A stretch of DNA of 14,959 nt, from NCBI GenBank assembly GCA_000432335.1, contig HF995372.1:58902-73860 (forward strand), read 5' to 3'. This stretch comes from Firmicutes bacterium CAG:646 (lineage in GTDB: Bacteria; Bacillota; Clostridia; Lachnospirales; Lachnospiraceae). The notes below the pieces were generated by a model. That model was not told the origin of the DNA. It saw nothing but the letters and a program-made list of their open reading frames with translations, and did no database searches. Position numbers and translations under genes: made by a program. Shown here in pieces: positions 1 through 6,503 of the stretch (the first letter of the stretch is position 1; every line of letters starts with the position of its first letter).

Positions 1-22
1 CTGCCAATTCCGCCACATCGGC
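1..22 (-). tRNA. tRNA-Leu, 5' part only (cut by window edge)
   Basis: Read on the minus strand, the first 22 nt start with GCCGATGTGGCGGAATTGGC. This is the typical 5' acceptor strand and D-arm start of a bacterial tRNA-Leu. The rest of the gene, including the anticodon, lies outside the window, so the isoacceptor cannot be named. A good promoter lies just upstream at 49-77. Leucine identity is inferred from the 5' sequence only. Confidence 0.82.
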
Positions 23-48
23 TGATTCAATTATCAGAACCGAGATTT

Positions 49-77
49 ATAATAGCATACGGAATTGGAAAAAGCAA
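49..77 (-). promoter_or_regulatory. Promoter of the tRNA-Leu gene
   Basis: On the minus strand, TTGCTT (72-77) and TATTAT (49-54) are separated by exactly 17 nt. A TG lies one base before the -10 box, giving an extended -10. The tRNA 5' end is about 26 nt downstream, which suits a stable-RNA promoter with a short leader. Confidence 0.7.
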
Positions 78-125
78 GCTTTTTTTGAAAAATTCAGGAA
101 ATTATTTTATCAACGGTGTTACCGA

Positions 126-1112
126 TCAGATTACTTCATTTCCTGTGGTCTCTCCATGGAGAAAAGCTCTGGCATTATTCAGGGTTGTTTCGCTGATCGC
201 TTCCAGCGCTTCCTGAGTGAAAAAGCCCTGATGGGAAGTAATGACCACATTGGGGAAAGAAAGAAGTCTGGCGGTAACAGAGGTCTCCATAATATCGTCA
301 GAACGGTCTTCAAAAACGTTCTTCTTCTCTTCCTCATAGACATCCAGACCTACAGCGAAGAACTTGCGGGCGCGGATGCCTTCGATCAGATCTTCTGTTT
401 TTACCAGTCCACCACGGGAAGTATTTACCAAGATGACCCCATCTTTCATTTTCTGGATGGTTTCCCGGTTAATCAGATGGTAGGTTTCATCCATCAGCGG
501 GCAATGAAGAGAGATCAGATCGCTTTTTGCCAGCAGCTCGTCCATGGTAACGTAGGTGACAAAGTCCAGGTCCGGATTCTGGAAGGTGTCATAAGCGATG
601 ACCTTCATACCGAATCCGCGGCAGATTCTTGCCATGGCGGCTCCGATTCGTCCTGTTCCTACGATACCAGCAGTTTTCTGATAGAAGTTGAAGCCCAGCA
701 TACCGCCCAGACTAAAATCATTTTCCCGCACACGGACATAGCCTTTATGAATTCTTCGGTTGGCTGTAAGAGCCAGAGCCATGGCGTGTTCGGCAACGGC
801 TTCCGGAGAGTAGCCGGGAACGCGGAGCACTTTGATACCCAGCTGAGATGCTTTGTCAATATCTACGTTGTTAAAACCGGCGCAGCGCATAAGAATCAGC
901 TTTATGCCACATTCGTGGAGAATTTCGATAGTTTTCGTTCCTACATCGCTGCTCACAAAGGCGCAGATAGCGTCATAGCCCCGGGCAAGGGCGGCAGTGC
1001 CGGGCACCAGCTCAGATTTCAGATAATCGATCTGAAGCTCTGGATATTCCTGATTTTTTTTCTCAAAAGATTCTTTGTCGTAACTTTTTGTATCGTAAAA
1101 TAAAATTTTCAT
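126..1112 (-). CDS. D-lactate dehydrogenase-like NAD-dependent 2-hydroxyacid dehydrogenase
   Basis: This 328-aa protein belongs to the D-isomer-specific 2-hydroxyacid dehydrogenases and resembles fermentative D-lactate dehydrogenase (LdhA type), which reduces pyruvate to D-lactate to regenerate NAD+ in the cytoplasm. The N- and C-terminal parts form the catalytic domain around a central NAD-binding domain with GTGRIG at 152-157. Asp175 at the end of the next strand suggests NADH rather than NADPH preference. The catalytic triad is visible as Arg233 (NTSRGG), Glu262 (DVYEEE) and His294 (TSHQGF). The length matches the family (about 330 aa). The ATG is preceded by AGGAGG at 9-nt spacing. The gene stands alone, with its own promoter at 1169-1196. 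Only a weak 4-bp hairpin follows the stop, so its terminator is unclear. Related 2-hydroxyacid substrates cannot be excluded. Confidence 0.9.
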   Translation of the reverse strand: MKILFYDTKSYDKESFEKKNQEYPELQIDYLKSELVPGTAALARGYDAICAFVSSDVGTKTIEILHECGIKLILMRCAGFNNVDIDKASQLGIKVLRVPGYSPEAVAEHAMALALTANRRIHKGYVRVRENDFSLGGMLGFNFYQKTAGIVGTGRIGAAMARICRGFGMKVIAYDTFQNPDLDFVTYVTMDELLAKSDLISLHCPLMDETYHLINRETIQKMKDGVILVNTSRGGLVKTEDLIEGIRARKFFAVGLDVYEEEKKNVFEDRSDDIMETSVTARLLSFPNVVITSHQGFFTQEALEAISETTLNNARAFLHGETTGNEVI

Positions 1113-1168
1113 AGTCTATAGCCTCCTATCTCTTGAAAATATGGTTTTCATTGTACTTGTTCGCAGTT

Positions 1169-1196
1169 ATTATACACTAACTCATGTCCGATGCAA
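1169..1196 (-). promoter_or_regulatory. Promoter of the D-lactate dehydrogenase gene
   Basis: On the minus strand, TTGCAT (1191-1196) and a perfect TATAAT (1169-1174) are 16 nt apart. They lie 57 nt upstream of the start codon, leaving a short leader that carries AGGAGG. I saw no clear Rex-type palindrome, although redox control would be expected for a fermentative dehydrogenase. Confidence 0.7.
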
Positions 1197-1281
1197 ACCC
1201 CATCGCAGATAAATTTAATTTTATTTTATGGATTTTAGACATAATTTAGAATTTCCTGAATAGAAAAATTTATTCTCAAAG

Positions 1282-1309
1282 TTGACTTTTCTAATGAGAG
1301 TGCTATAAT
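1282..1309 (+). promoter_or_regulatory. Promoter of the tRNA-Val/tRNA-Gly pair
   Basis: TTGACT (1282-1287) and a perfect TATAAT (1304-1309) are separated by 16 nt, with TGC immediately before the -10 (extended -10). The first tRNA base is 10 nt past the -10 box, so the primary transcript has almost no leader, as is usual for stable-RNA promoters. Confidence 0.85.
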
Positions 1310-1318
1310 AAATTTTAT

Positions 1319-1392
1319 GGAAGCATAGCTCAGCTGGGATGAGCGTTCGCCTCACACGCGAGAGGTCATGGGTTCGAGCCCCATTGCTTCCA
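1319..1392 (+). tRNA. tRNA-Val (anticodon CAC)
   Basis: The acceptor strands GGAAGCA (1319-1325) and TGCTTCC (1385-1391) pair fully, with discriminator A1392. The anticodon stem TTCGC/GCGAG (1346-1350, 1358-1362, one G-U pair) closes the loop CTCACAC. This places CAC at 1353-1355, which reads GUG valine codons. The T-loop GTTCGAGCC is canonical. The 3' CCA is not encoded. The gene is 74 nt long and is first in a two-tRNA unit. Confidence 0.95.
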
Positions 1393-1400
1393 TCCTTTTT

Positions 1401-1471
1401 GCAGGTATAGTTCATCGGTAGAATACCAGCTTCCCAAGCTGGGGAGGGGGGTTCGATTCCCCTTACCTGCT
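1401..1471 (+). tRNA. tRNA-Gly (anticodon CCC)
   Basis: The acceptor strands GCAGGTA (1401-1407) and TACCTGC (1464-1470) pair fully, followed by discriminator T1471. The anticodon stem CCAGC/GCTGG (1426-1430, 1438-1442) closes the loop TTCCCAA, giving anticodon CCC at 1433-1435, which reads GGG glycine codons. The T-arm is GGGGG-TTCGATT-CCCCT with one G-U pair. No CCA is encoded. It lies 8 nt after tRNA-Val and is probably processed from the same transcript. Confidence 0.94.
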
Positions 1472-1481
1472 TTCGTATGGG

Positions 1482-1516
1482 TCGCTTAGTATTTATTGTA
1501 CTAGAGCGATTTTTTT
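1482..1516 (+). terminator. Rho-independent terminator after the tRNA pair
   Basis: The stem is TCGCT-TAGTA (1482-1491) against TACTA-G-AGCGA (1499-1509), 10 bp with one bulged G. The loop is 7 nt, and seven T residues follow (1510-1516). It lies 10 nt after the tRNA-Gly gene and before the small Cys-rich ORF. Confidence 0.85.
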
Positions 1517-1581
1517 GTTGCAAGATACTGTTGCCATAAAACTTGATTTTGAGAATAATAGAAAAGGGTGTGAAAAGAGAG

Positions 1582-1764
1582 ATGGCAGGAAGAACGAATT
1601 GTGAAACTTGCAGTAATTACGTTTTTGATGAAGAGAGCGAGTGCTATTATTGTGAAGTAAATTTGGATGAGGATGAGATGTATCGTTTTATGAGTAACAC
1701 GTTTGATCATTGTCCTTATTATCGTTTGGATGACGAATATCAGATTGTCAGAAAACAGATGTGA
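1582..1764 (+). CDS. Small Cys-rich protein of unknown function (DUF6472-like)
   Basis: A 60-aa acidic protein with a CxxC pair at Cys7/Cys10, a second at Cys21/Cys24 and a further Cys44 followed by Pro. The spacing suggests a small zinc-ribbon-like or metal-binding fold in the cytoplasm; there is no signal peptide or membrane segment. From memory it resembles the short DUF6472 family common in Lachnospiraceae, which has no known function. The start is uncertain. The ATG at 1582 begins the part that looks conserved (MAGRTNCETC), but it has only a purine-rich AGAGAG directly before it. An in-frame GTG at 1570 and an ATG at 1543 would add 4 or 13 residues. It lies between the tRNA terminator and the next promoter, and no dedicated promoter was recognised. 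Confidence 0.75.
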   Translation: MAGRTNCETCSNYVFDEESECYYCEVNLDEDEMYRFMSNTFDHCPYYRLDDEYQIVRKQM

Positions 1765-1781
1765 GATTATAAAAATTTAAT

Positions 1782-1810
1782 TTGACAAACAAAGCGTTCC
1801 TTACTACAAT
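1782..1810 (+). promoter_or_regulatory. Promoter of the four-helix membrane protein gene
   Basis: A perfect TTGACA (1782-1787) is 17 nt from TACAAT (1805-1810). It lies after the stop of the Cys-rich gene and about 65 nt before the next start codon, leaving a leader that contains a stem-loop (1824-1853) and AGGAGG. With no recognisable promoter right before sbcD, it may also feed the long downstream operon by readthrough. Confidence 0.82.
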
Positions 1811-1823
1811 ATTCTGTAATAAA

Positions 1824-1853
1824 TTCCGGGAGCAGTGTGCCTAATGCCCGGAA
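1824..1853 (+). other. Stem-loop in the 5' leader of the membrane protein mRNA
   Basis: TTCCGGG (1824-1830) pairs perfectly with CCCGGAA (1847-1853) around a 16-nt loop. Inside the loop, GCA (1832-1834) could alternatively pair with TGC. It ends about 10 nt before the ribosome binding site and has no T-run, so it is not a terminator. A role in mRNA stability or translation is possible but is inference. Confidence 0.5.
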
Positions 1854-1875
1854 AGGATAATGCAGGAGGAAAGTT

Positions 1876-2511
1876 ATGTATAGGTATGAAGATCAAAAAG
1901 AGATGCGCATGGCAATGAATGGAAAGATGATTGTCATGCTGGCAGGTGTGTTCCTGATTCTTACAGCGGTGACAAGTACGCTGCTGCAGGGAATACAGTA
2001 TTTTATTGTGGGACACAGTGCAGGGGCAGGAGATGCGGAAGCAATTAAGTTGGTGGAAAGTACAGGTCTTAGCATTGGTCAGTTATACAGCGTGGGAGCA
2101 GCGTATATGATCGTGACGGTTGCAGAGATTATGACCGGAATCATCAGCGCTAAGTTTTCTAATCGTCTGGATAAAGTAAAGATTTGTCTGTATGCTGATA
2201 TCGTATTGATGGTAGTTATGATTTTGCAGCAGTCTTACATGATGCTTCTGGCGCGTATGTTTAATCCTTTTGCGCTGGTGGCAGGTATTTTGATGCCGCT
2301 TCTTCTTTTGTGGGGAATTACCCGTCTGATGAAGCTTGCCAAGAAGTATCCGGATCGTATGTATGCGGTAGAGCCGAATCCGGCACGGGGAGGCAGAAAA
2401 GCTGCGCCTCAGAAACAGAATATCATGGAAAAAGCAAAGGCTCGGGTGCGGGATGAAGAAAAAGTTGCGCAGGTAGTGGACGAGCTTCCTGATGCAAATG
2501 AAGAAGAATAG
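1876..2511 (+). CDS. Four-helix integral membrane protein of unknown function
   Basis: I do not recognise the family of this 211-aa protein. It has a short charged N-terminus (MYRYEDQKEMRM). Hydrophobic segments lie at about 17-46, 66-92, 104-127 and 129-149, followed by a hydrophilic, Arg/Lys/Glu-rich tail of about 60 residues. With four helices and a basic post-helix segment (RLMKLAKKYPDR), both termini are probably cytoplasmic. The tail ends in an acidic stretch (DELPDANEEE). AGGAGG lies 6 nt before the ATG, so the start is well supported. The gene has its own promoter and terminator, so it behaves as a single-gene unit just before sbcDC. No catalytic motif was seen. Confidence 0.85.
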   Translation: MYRYEDQKEMRMAMNGKMIVMLAGVFLILTAVTSTLLQGIQYFIVGHSAGAGDAEAIKLVESTGLSIGQLYSVGAAYMIVTVAEIMTGIISAKFSNRLDKVKICLYADIVLMVVMILQQSYMMLLARMFNPFALVAGILMPLLLLWGITRLMKLAKKYPDRMYAVEPNPARGGRKAAPQKQNIMEKAKARVRDEEKVAQVVDELPDANEEE

Positions 2512-2545
2512 TAATAGCGATGGATAGAAGAGTAGAATAGTGAAA

Positions 2546-2592
2546 AGACCCCGGCAGTCAGCGGAAGAAGAATCTGCGATGCCGGGGTTTTT
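2546..2592 (+). terminator. Strong rho-independent terminator after the membrane protein gene
   Basis: ACCCCGGCA (2548-2556) pairs perfectly with TGCCGGGGT (2580-2588), and the flanking AAG can also pair with the T-run. The loop is 23 nt and five T residues end the element. It separates the membrane protein gene from sbcD, whose start codon is only 25 nt further on. Confidence 0.9.
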
Positions 2593-2617
2593 ATCATAAG
2601 AGAGGGAGGAAGAAAAA

Positions 2618-3781
2618 ATGCGTTTTTTCCATTTGTCAGACCTTCATATAGGAAAGCAGTTGTATGGATATTCTCTTTTGGAAGATCAGGAGTGGATTTT
2701 GGAAGAAATTTTGAAAAAAATAAGGGAGAGAAAGCCCGATGCGTTACTAATATGTGGAGATATCTATGATAAATCGGTTCCTTCCGGTGAGGCGGTGGCT
2801 GTTTTCGATCGCTTTTTGTGTCAGGCAGCCGACAGTGTTCCGGGAATCACGATTTTGATCATCAGCGGCAATCACGATTCACCGGAGCGCCTGGCTTTTG
2901 CAGGGAAGATTCTGGAGCAGCAGAGCGTGTATGTGGAGGGACTTCCGCCTATGACCGAACAGGAGCGGATAAAAAGAGTGACACTGGAGGACGCATGGGG
3001 AAAAGTAGAGTTTTGGCTGCTTCCTTTTGTAAAACCTGGTTATGTGAAGGGGGTCTTTGGAGGAAAGGAACCGGAAAGTTATCAGGAAGCGGTGAGCGGT
3101 CTTCTGGAAAGGGAAGAGCTGTCGGAGGATAAGGTGCGGAGAGTACTTCTGACCCATCAGTTTTTTATTGCCGGAGGGGAAAAACCAAGGCAGAGTGAGT
3201 CGGAGATGATCACAGTGGGCGGGCTGGATCAGGTGGATACCACATGTCTGAAAGCATTTGATTATGTGGCGATGGGACATATCCACAGACCGCAGGCGAT
3301 GGGAAAACCATCGGTTTATTATTGTGGTACGCCTCTGAAATACTCTGTCAGTGAGTGGAATCAGAAAAAATATCTCACAGAAGTGGAGTTAAAGGACTGG
3401 GGAAGTCAACCGGAAATTACCCTTCATCCGTTACATCCTTTGCGGGAAGTACGTATGATCCGGGGAAGTTTGGAAGATATTTTGGCGGCAGGCGGGGAAA
3501 AAGTGTCTCAGGATTATGTGAGCATTACGCTGACGGATGAGCAGGAGCCTTATCAGCCCCGGGAGAGATTGGAAAGGCTGTTTTCCCGGATTCTGGAGGT
3601 GAAAATAGACAATACAAGAACAAGCATGCTTACCCCGGAAGAAAGTTCTCTGGAGTTGGTATCGGATCCCCGGGAAATCTTTCATCGTTTTTTCCTGCAA
3701 ATGCAGGGACGAAAGATGGAGGAGGGAGAAGAACAGGTGATGGAAGAAATCTTTCAGAAAATAGGAGGTGAGCAGGTATGA
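2618..3781 (+). CDS. sbcD: Exonuclease SbcCD, subunit D (nuclease)
   Basis: This 387-aa protein is the Mre11-like nuclease subunit of the SbcCD complex. The complex cuts DNA hairpins, palindromes and protein-blocked ends with Mn2+-dependent nuclease activity. The metallophosphoesterase motifs appear in order: DLH (Asp8, His10), GDIYD (Asp48), GNHDS (Asn85, His86), the histidine of LLTHQ (His180), and GHIHRP (His221, His223). A C-terminal domain from about 265 onward corresponds to the SbcC-binding and capping region. Length is usual for Gram-positive SbcD. GGGAGG precedes the ATG by 8 nt. Its stop overlaps the sbcC start in ATGA, so translation of the two subunits is probably coupled. No promoter was recognised in the 25 nt after the preceding terminator. 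Confidence 0.96.
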   Translation: MRFFHLSDLHIGKQLYGYSLLEDQEWILEEILKKIRERKPDALLICGDIYDKSVPSGEAVAVFDRFLCQAADSVPGITILIISGNHDSPERLAFAGKILEQQSVYVEGLPPMTEQERIKRVTLEDAWGKVEFWLLPFVKPGYVKGVFGGKEPESYQEAVSGLLEREELSEDKVRRVLLTHQFFIAGGEKPRQSESEMITVGGLDQVDTTCLKAFDYVAMGHIHRPQAMGKPSVYYCGTPLKYSVSEWNQKKYLTEVELKDWGSQPEITLHPLHPLREVRMIRGSLEDILAAGGEKVSQDYVSITLTDEQEPYQPRERLERLFSRILEVKIDNTRTSMLTPEESSLELVSDPREIFHRFFLQMQGRKMEEGEEQVMEEIFQKIGGEQV

Positions 3782-6489
3782 GACCGCGGCGGTTGAAAAT
3801 GTCGGCATTTGGGTCCTATGCCGGGGAGACAGAGATTGATTTTACCCGGGTACGTCAGGGTGTATTTTTGATTACCGGAGATACGGGAGCTGGAAAAACT
3901 ACTATTTTTGACGGAATTACCTATGCGCTTTACGGTCAGACCAGCGGAGGCAGAAGGGATGGCGCTATGATGCGCAGTCAGTACGCTCCGGTGGGAACAA
4001 AAACATTTGTGGAGCTGGAGTTTGAGAATCGGGGAGAAATTTACCGGATTATACGAAATCCGGAATACGAAAGAGAAAGCAAGAGAAAAAATAAAGAAGG
4101 AGAATATACTCTCACAAAGGAAAAAGCGGGGGTGGCGCTGTATTTGCCGGACGGTTCTCTCTATCGGGGAAATAAGCAGGAGACAAACGGGAAAGTGGTG
4201 GAGATCCTGGGGGTGGATGTGCGTCAGTTTACGCAGATCGCTATGATCGCCCAGGGAGATTTTCTGAAACTTTTGCTGGCAAAATCCGATGAGAGAAAAG
4301 AAATTTTTTCCAGAATTTTTGATACGAAGATTTTCTGGAGTGTACAGGAAGAACTGCGCAGCAGGGCAAAACAGCTTTATGGTGATTTGGAGGACAATAA
4401 AAAAGCTTGTCTGCGAGAGATGGGAGAACTGAAAGGAGACAGTGACGAGGAACAGGAATGGCTGAGGGAAGCCCTTTCGCGGGGAGAAAAAGAGCCAGAC
4501 TTGGAAAAAGTGTTGGAAGAAGGGAAGATTCTTTGCAGAAAGGATCAGACGTTATATAAAGAGCGAGTGGAAGAGGGGAAAGCATGTGCAAAAGATCTGG
4601 AAAACCAGAACAGGATTTATAGTCTGGAAAAGCATAAGAGCGCTCAGTTTACGCAACTGGATCAGATTCGTAAGATTTGTGATCAGATGGAAGCGGAGAG
4701 GGAAGCGTGGGAGAAAAGGGAAGAACAGATTCAGAAAGGGGAGCGGTGTCTGATTTTGCTTACGCAGGAAGAAGCGTGTCTGCGGGAGGAAAAAAATCTC
4801 CAGGATACCAGACAAAGGCTTGCAGGACTGGAGACGTGGTTTGAAAATCATGGACAGGATGTGGAGCAGAAACGGGAGAAGCTGGAAGCGGTGAAAGCAT
4901 ACCAGCAGTTGTTAGAGGAAAAGGAAGTGCCTGCGATCAATCAGCTTTCTCAGGCATTGGAGCAGTATCAGGGTTTGCAGGAACATTTGGCAGCCGCAGA
5001 TAATTTTCAAAAAAAACTGAATTTTCAAAAAAATATTTACAAAGAAGCGGAAGAGAAGTATCATAAGTTACGCAGGGACTACGAAGCGATGTATCAGGCT
5101 TATTTTCAGGAGCAGGCGGGGATTTTGGCTGCTCAGCTTAAAGAAGATGAGCCATGTCCGGTGTGTGGTTCCCGCATACATCCTCAAAAGGCAGAGCTTT
5201 CCTCTGGAGCGCCCACGAGAGAACAGGTGGAGCAGATGAAAAAGGAGAGGGATGAAAAAGAAGGTCTGCGAGAGAAGGAACAGGAAACGCTGCTACGGCT
5301 GCAGGGGTTACTGGAAAAAGAAATGGCAGTGATCCAGGAGACGCAGAGGCGGCTTCTTGGACAGCAGGAGGATGGTCGGTCTCTGGAACAGATTCAGGAA
5401 AAATGGAAAAACTGGGAGAAAAAAGCCAGAGAACGGCTGAAAAGCGGAAGAAAGAAGATTTCCGATGCAGAAAAGAAACTGCTGGAATTTACAGAAGAAT
5501 ATCAGAAGGCAGTGAGGGAAGAAGGTATTCGGAAAGGAAAACTGGAAGAAAACCGGAAGTTGGAAGAAAGTCAGAAAAAAGCTTTTGAGAAAGCGGCGGA
5601 AAGATTTCAAAAAGGGTTGGCAGTTCAGGGGTTTTCCGGGGAAGAGGAATACCGAAACTGTCGCATGAGCCGTCAGGAAATGGAAAATGCCAGAAAAGCG
5701 GTTGACAGATACAGGAAAAAACAGATAGAATCAGAACAGAAGAAAAAAATTCTGGAAGAACAGTTAAAGGGACAGGCAGCCCCCTGTCTCACGGAGGTTT
5801 CCGAAAAACTGCAAAAGCTTCAGAAACAGCAGCAGATGTTGGAGCAGCAGATCAGGAAACTGTACAGCAGGAGGGAAAAAAACAGAGCTGCTTTGCGGAG
5901 GCTGGAAGTTCTTGCCCAGGAGAGAGAAAAACTGCGAGAAGATTATGAGAGAATAGGAAATCTCAGCAGGACTGCCAATGGAACGCTCAGTGGAAGTGTA
6001 AAAATTGATTTTGAGTCCTATGTGCAGAGGCAGTATTTTGAGCAGATGATCCACTGCGCCAATTATCATCTGCAAAAGATGGCGTCCGGTCAATTCCTTT
6101 TACAGTGCAGAAGTCTGGAGAATCTGTCTACCCAGGGAAACGCCGGGCTGGATCTGGATGTGTACAGTCTGGTTACTGGAAAGGTTCGGGATGTAAAGAC
6201 CCTTTCGGGAGGGGAATCCTTTATGGCTGCGCTGGCGCTGGCTTTGGGAATGACCGATGTAATTACCAGAACCATGGGAGCAGTGCGGGTGGAAACTTTA
6301 TTTATTGATGAAGGGTTCGGATCTCTGGATGAAAATGCCAGAGAGCAGGCAATCCGTATCTTGCAGGGGCTCGCAGGAGGTCAGAGACTGGTGGGGATTA
6401 TTTCTCACGTTTCGGAATTGAAGGAGCAGATTGAACAACAGCTGACGGTTCGCAGAGATAAAACCGGCAGTCGGGCAGAGTGGAAATAG
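3778..6489 (+). CDS. sbcC: Exonuclease SbcCD, subunit C (SMC-like ATPase)
   Basis: This 903-aa Rad50-like ATPase partners SbcD. The N-terminal ABC half has Walker A GDTGAGKT at 34-41 and the Q-loop Gln159 (MIAQGDF). Two long Glu/Lys/Gln-rich coiled-coil arms, about 180-450 and 480-720, flank a zinc hook CPVC (Cys460, Cys463) that joins two SbcC molecules. The C-terminal half carries the ABC signature LSGGE (809-813), Walker B FIDEGFG (Asp844, Glu845) and the H-loop His877 (ISHVS). All functional motifs are intact. The protein is shorter than E. coli SbcC (about 1050 aa), mainly in the coiled coils. The ATG overlaps the sbcD stop by 4 nt. The third gene of the operon begins 14 nt after the stop. 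Confidence 0.96.
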   Translation: MRPRRLKMSAFGSYAGETEIDFTRVRQGVFLITGDTGAGKTTIFDGITYALYGQTSGGRRDGAMMRSQYAPVGTKTFVELEFENRGEIYRIIRNPEYERESKRKNKEGEYTLTKEKAGVALYLPDGSLYRGNKQETNGKVVEILGVDVRQFTQIAMIAQGDFLKLLLAKSDERKEIFSRIFDTKIFWSVQEELRSRAKQLYGDLEDNKKACLREMGELKGDSDEEQEWLREALSRGEKEPDLEKVLEEGKILCRKDQTLYKERVEEGKACAKDLENQNRIYSLEKHKSAQFTQLDQIRKICDQMEAEREAWEKREEQIQKGERCLILLTQEEACLREEKNLQDTRQRLAGLETWFENHGQDVEQKREKLEAVKAYQQLLEEKEVPAINQLSQALEQYQGLQEHLAAADNFQKKLNFQKNIYKEAEEKYHKLRRDYEAMYQAYFQEQAGILAAQLKEDEPCPVCGSRIHPQKAELSSGAPTREQVEQMKKERDEKEGLREKEQETLLRLQGLLEKEMAVIQETQRRLLGQQEDGRSLEQIQEKWKNWEKKARERLKSGRKKISDAEKKLLEFTEEYQKAVREEGIRKGKLEENRKLEESQKKAFEKAAERFQKGLAVQGFSGEEEYRNCRMSRQEMENARKAVDRYRKKQIESEQKKKILEEQLKGQAAPCLTEVSEKLQKLQKQQQMLEQQIRKLYSRREKNRAALRRLEVLAQEREKLREDYERIGNLSRTANGTLSGSVKIDFESYVQRQYFEQMIHCANYHLQKMASGQFLLQCRSLENLSTQGNAGLDLDVYSLVTGKVRDVKTLSGGESFMAALALALGMTDVITRTMGAVRVETLFIDEGFGSLDENAREQAIRILQGLAGGQRLVGIISHVSELKEQIEQQLTVRRDKTGSRAEWK

Positions 6490-6491
6490 AT

Positions 6492-6496
6492 GGAGG
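6492..6496 (+). promoter_or_regulatory. Ribosome binding site that decides the AI-2E-family gene start
   Basis: GGAGG lies 7 nt before TTG at 6504, the best Shine-Dalgarno arrangement here. An in-frame GTG at 6480 would add 8 residues, but it lies inside sbcC and would place this site within the coding region. Confidence 0.7.
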
Positions 6497-6503
6497 TGTT
6501 TTT

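Noticed and set aside
71..88. AAAAAGC/GCTTTTT inverted repeat near the tRNA-Leu -35 box, considered as a terminator for the dehydrogenase gene
   Set aside because: The stem is mostly A-T with only one or two G-C pairs and a tiny loop, and it overlaps the -35 box. It cannot be called a terminator.
156..1103. Plus-strand open frame of 315 codons opposite the D-lactate dehydrogenase gene
   Set aside because: It is a shadow of a well-supported gene. Its translation has no recognisable motif and no ribosome binding site.
1221..1523. Minus-strand 100-codon frame containing GARTHDLSRVRRTLIPAELC
   Set aside because: This is the familiar spurious translation of the antisense strand of tRNA genes, here tRNA-Val and tRNA-Gly.
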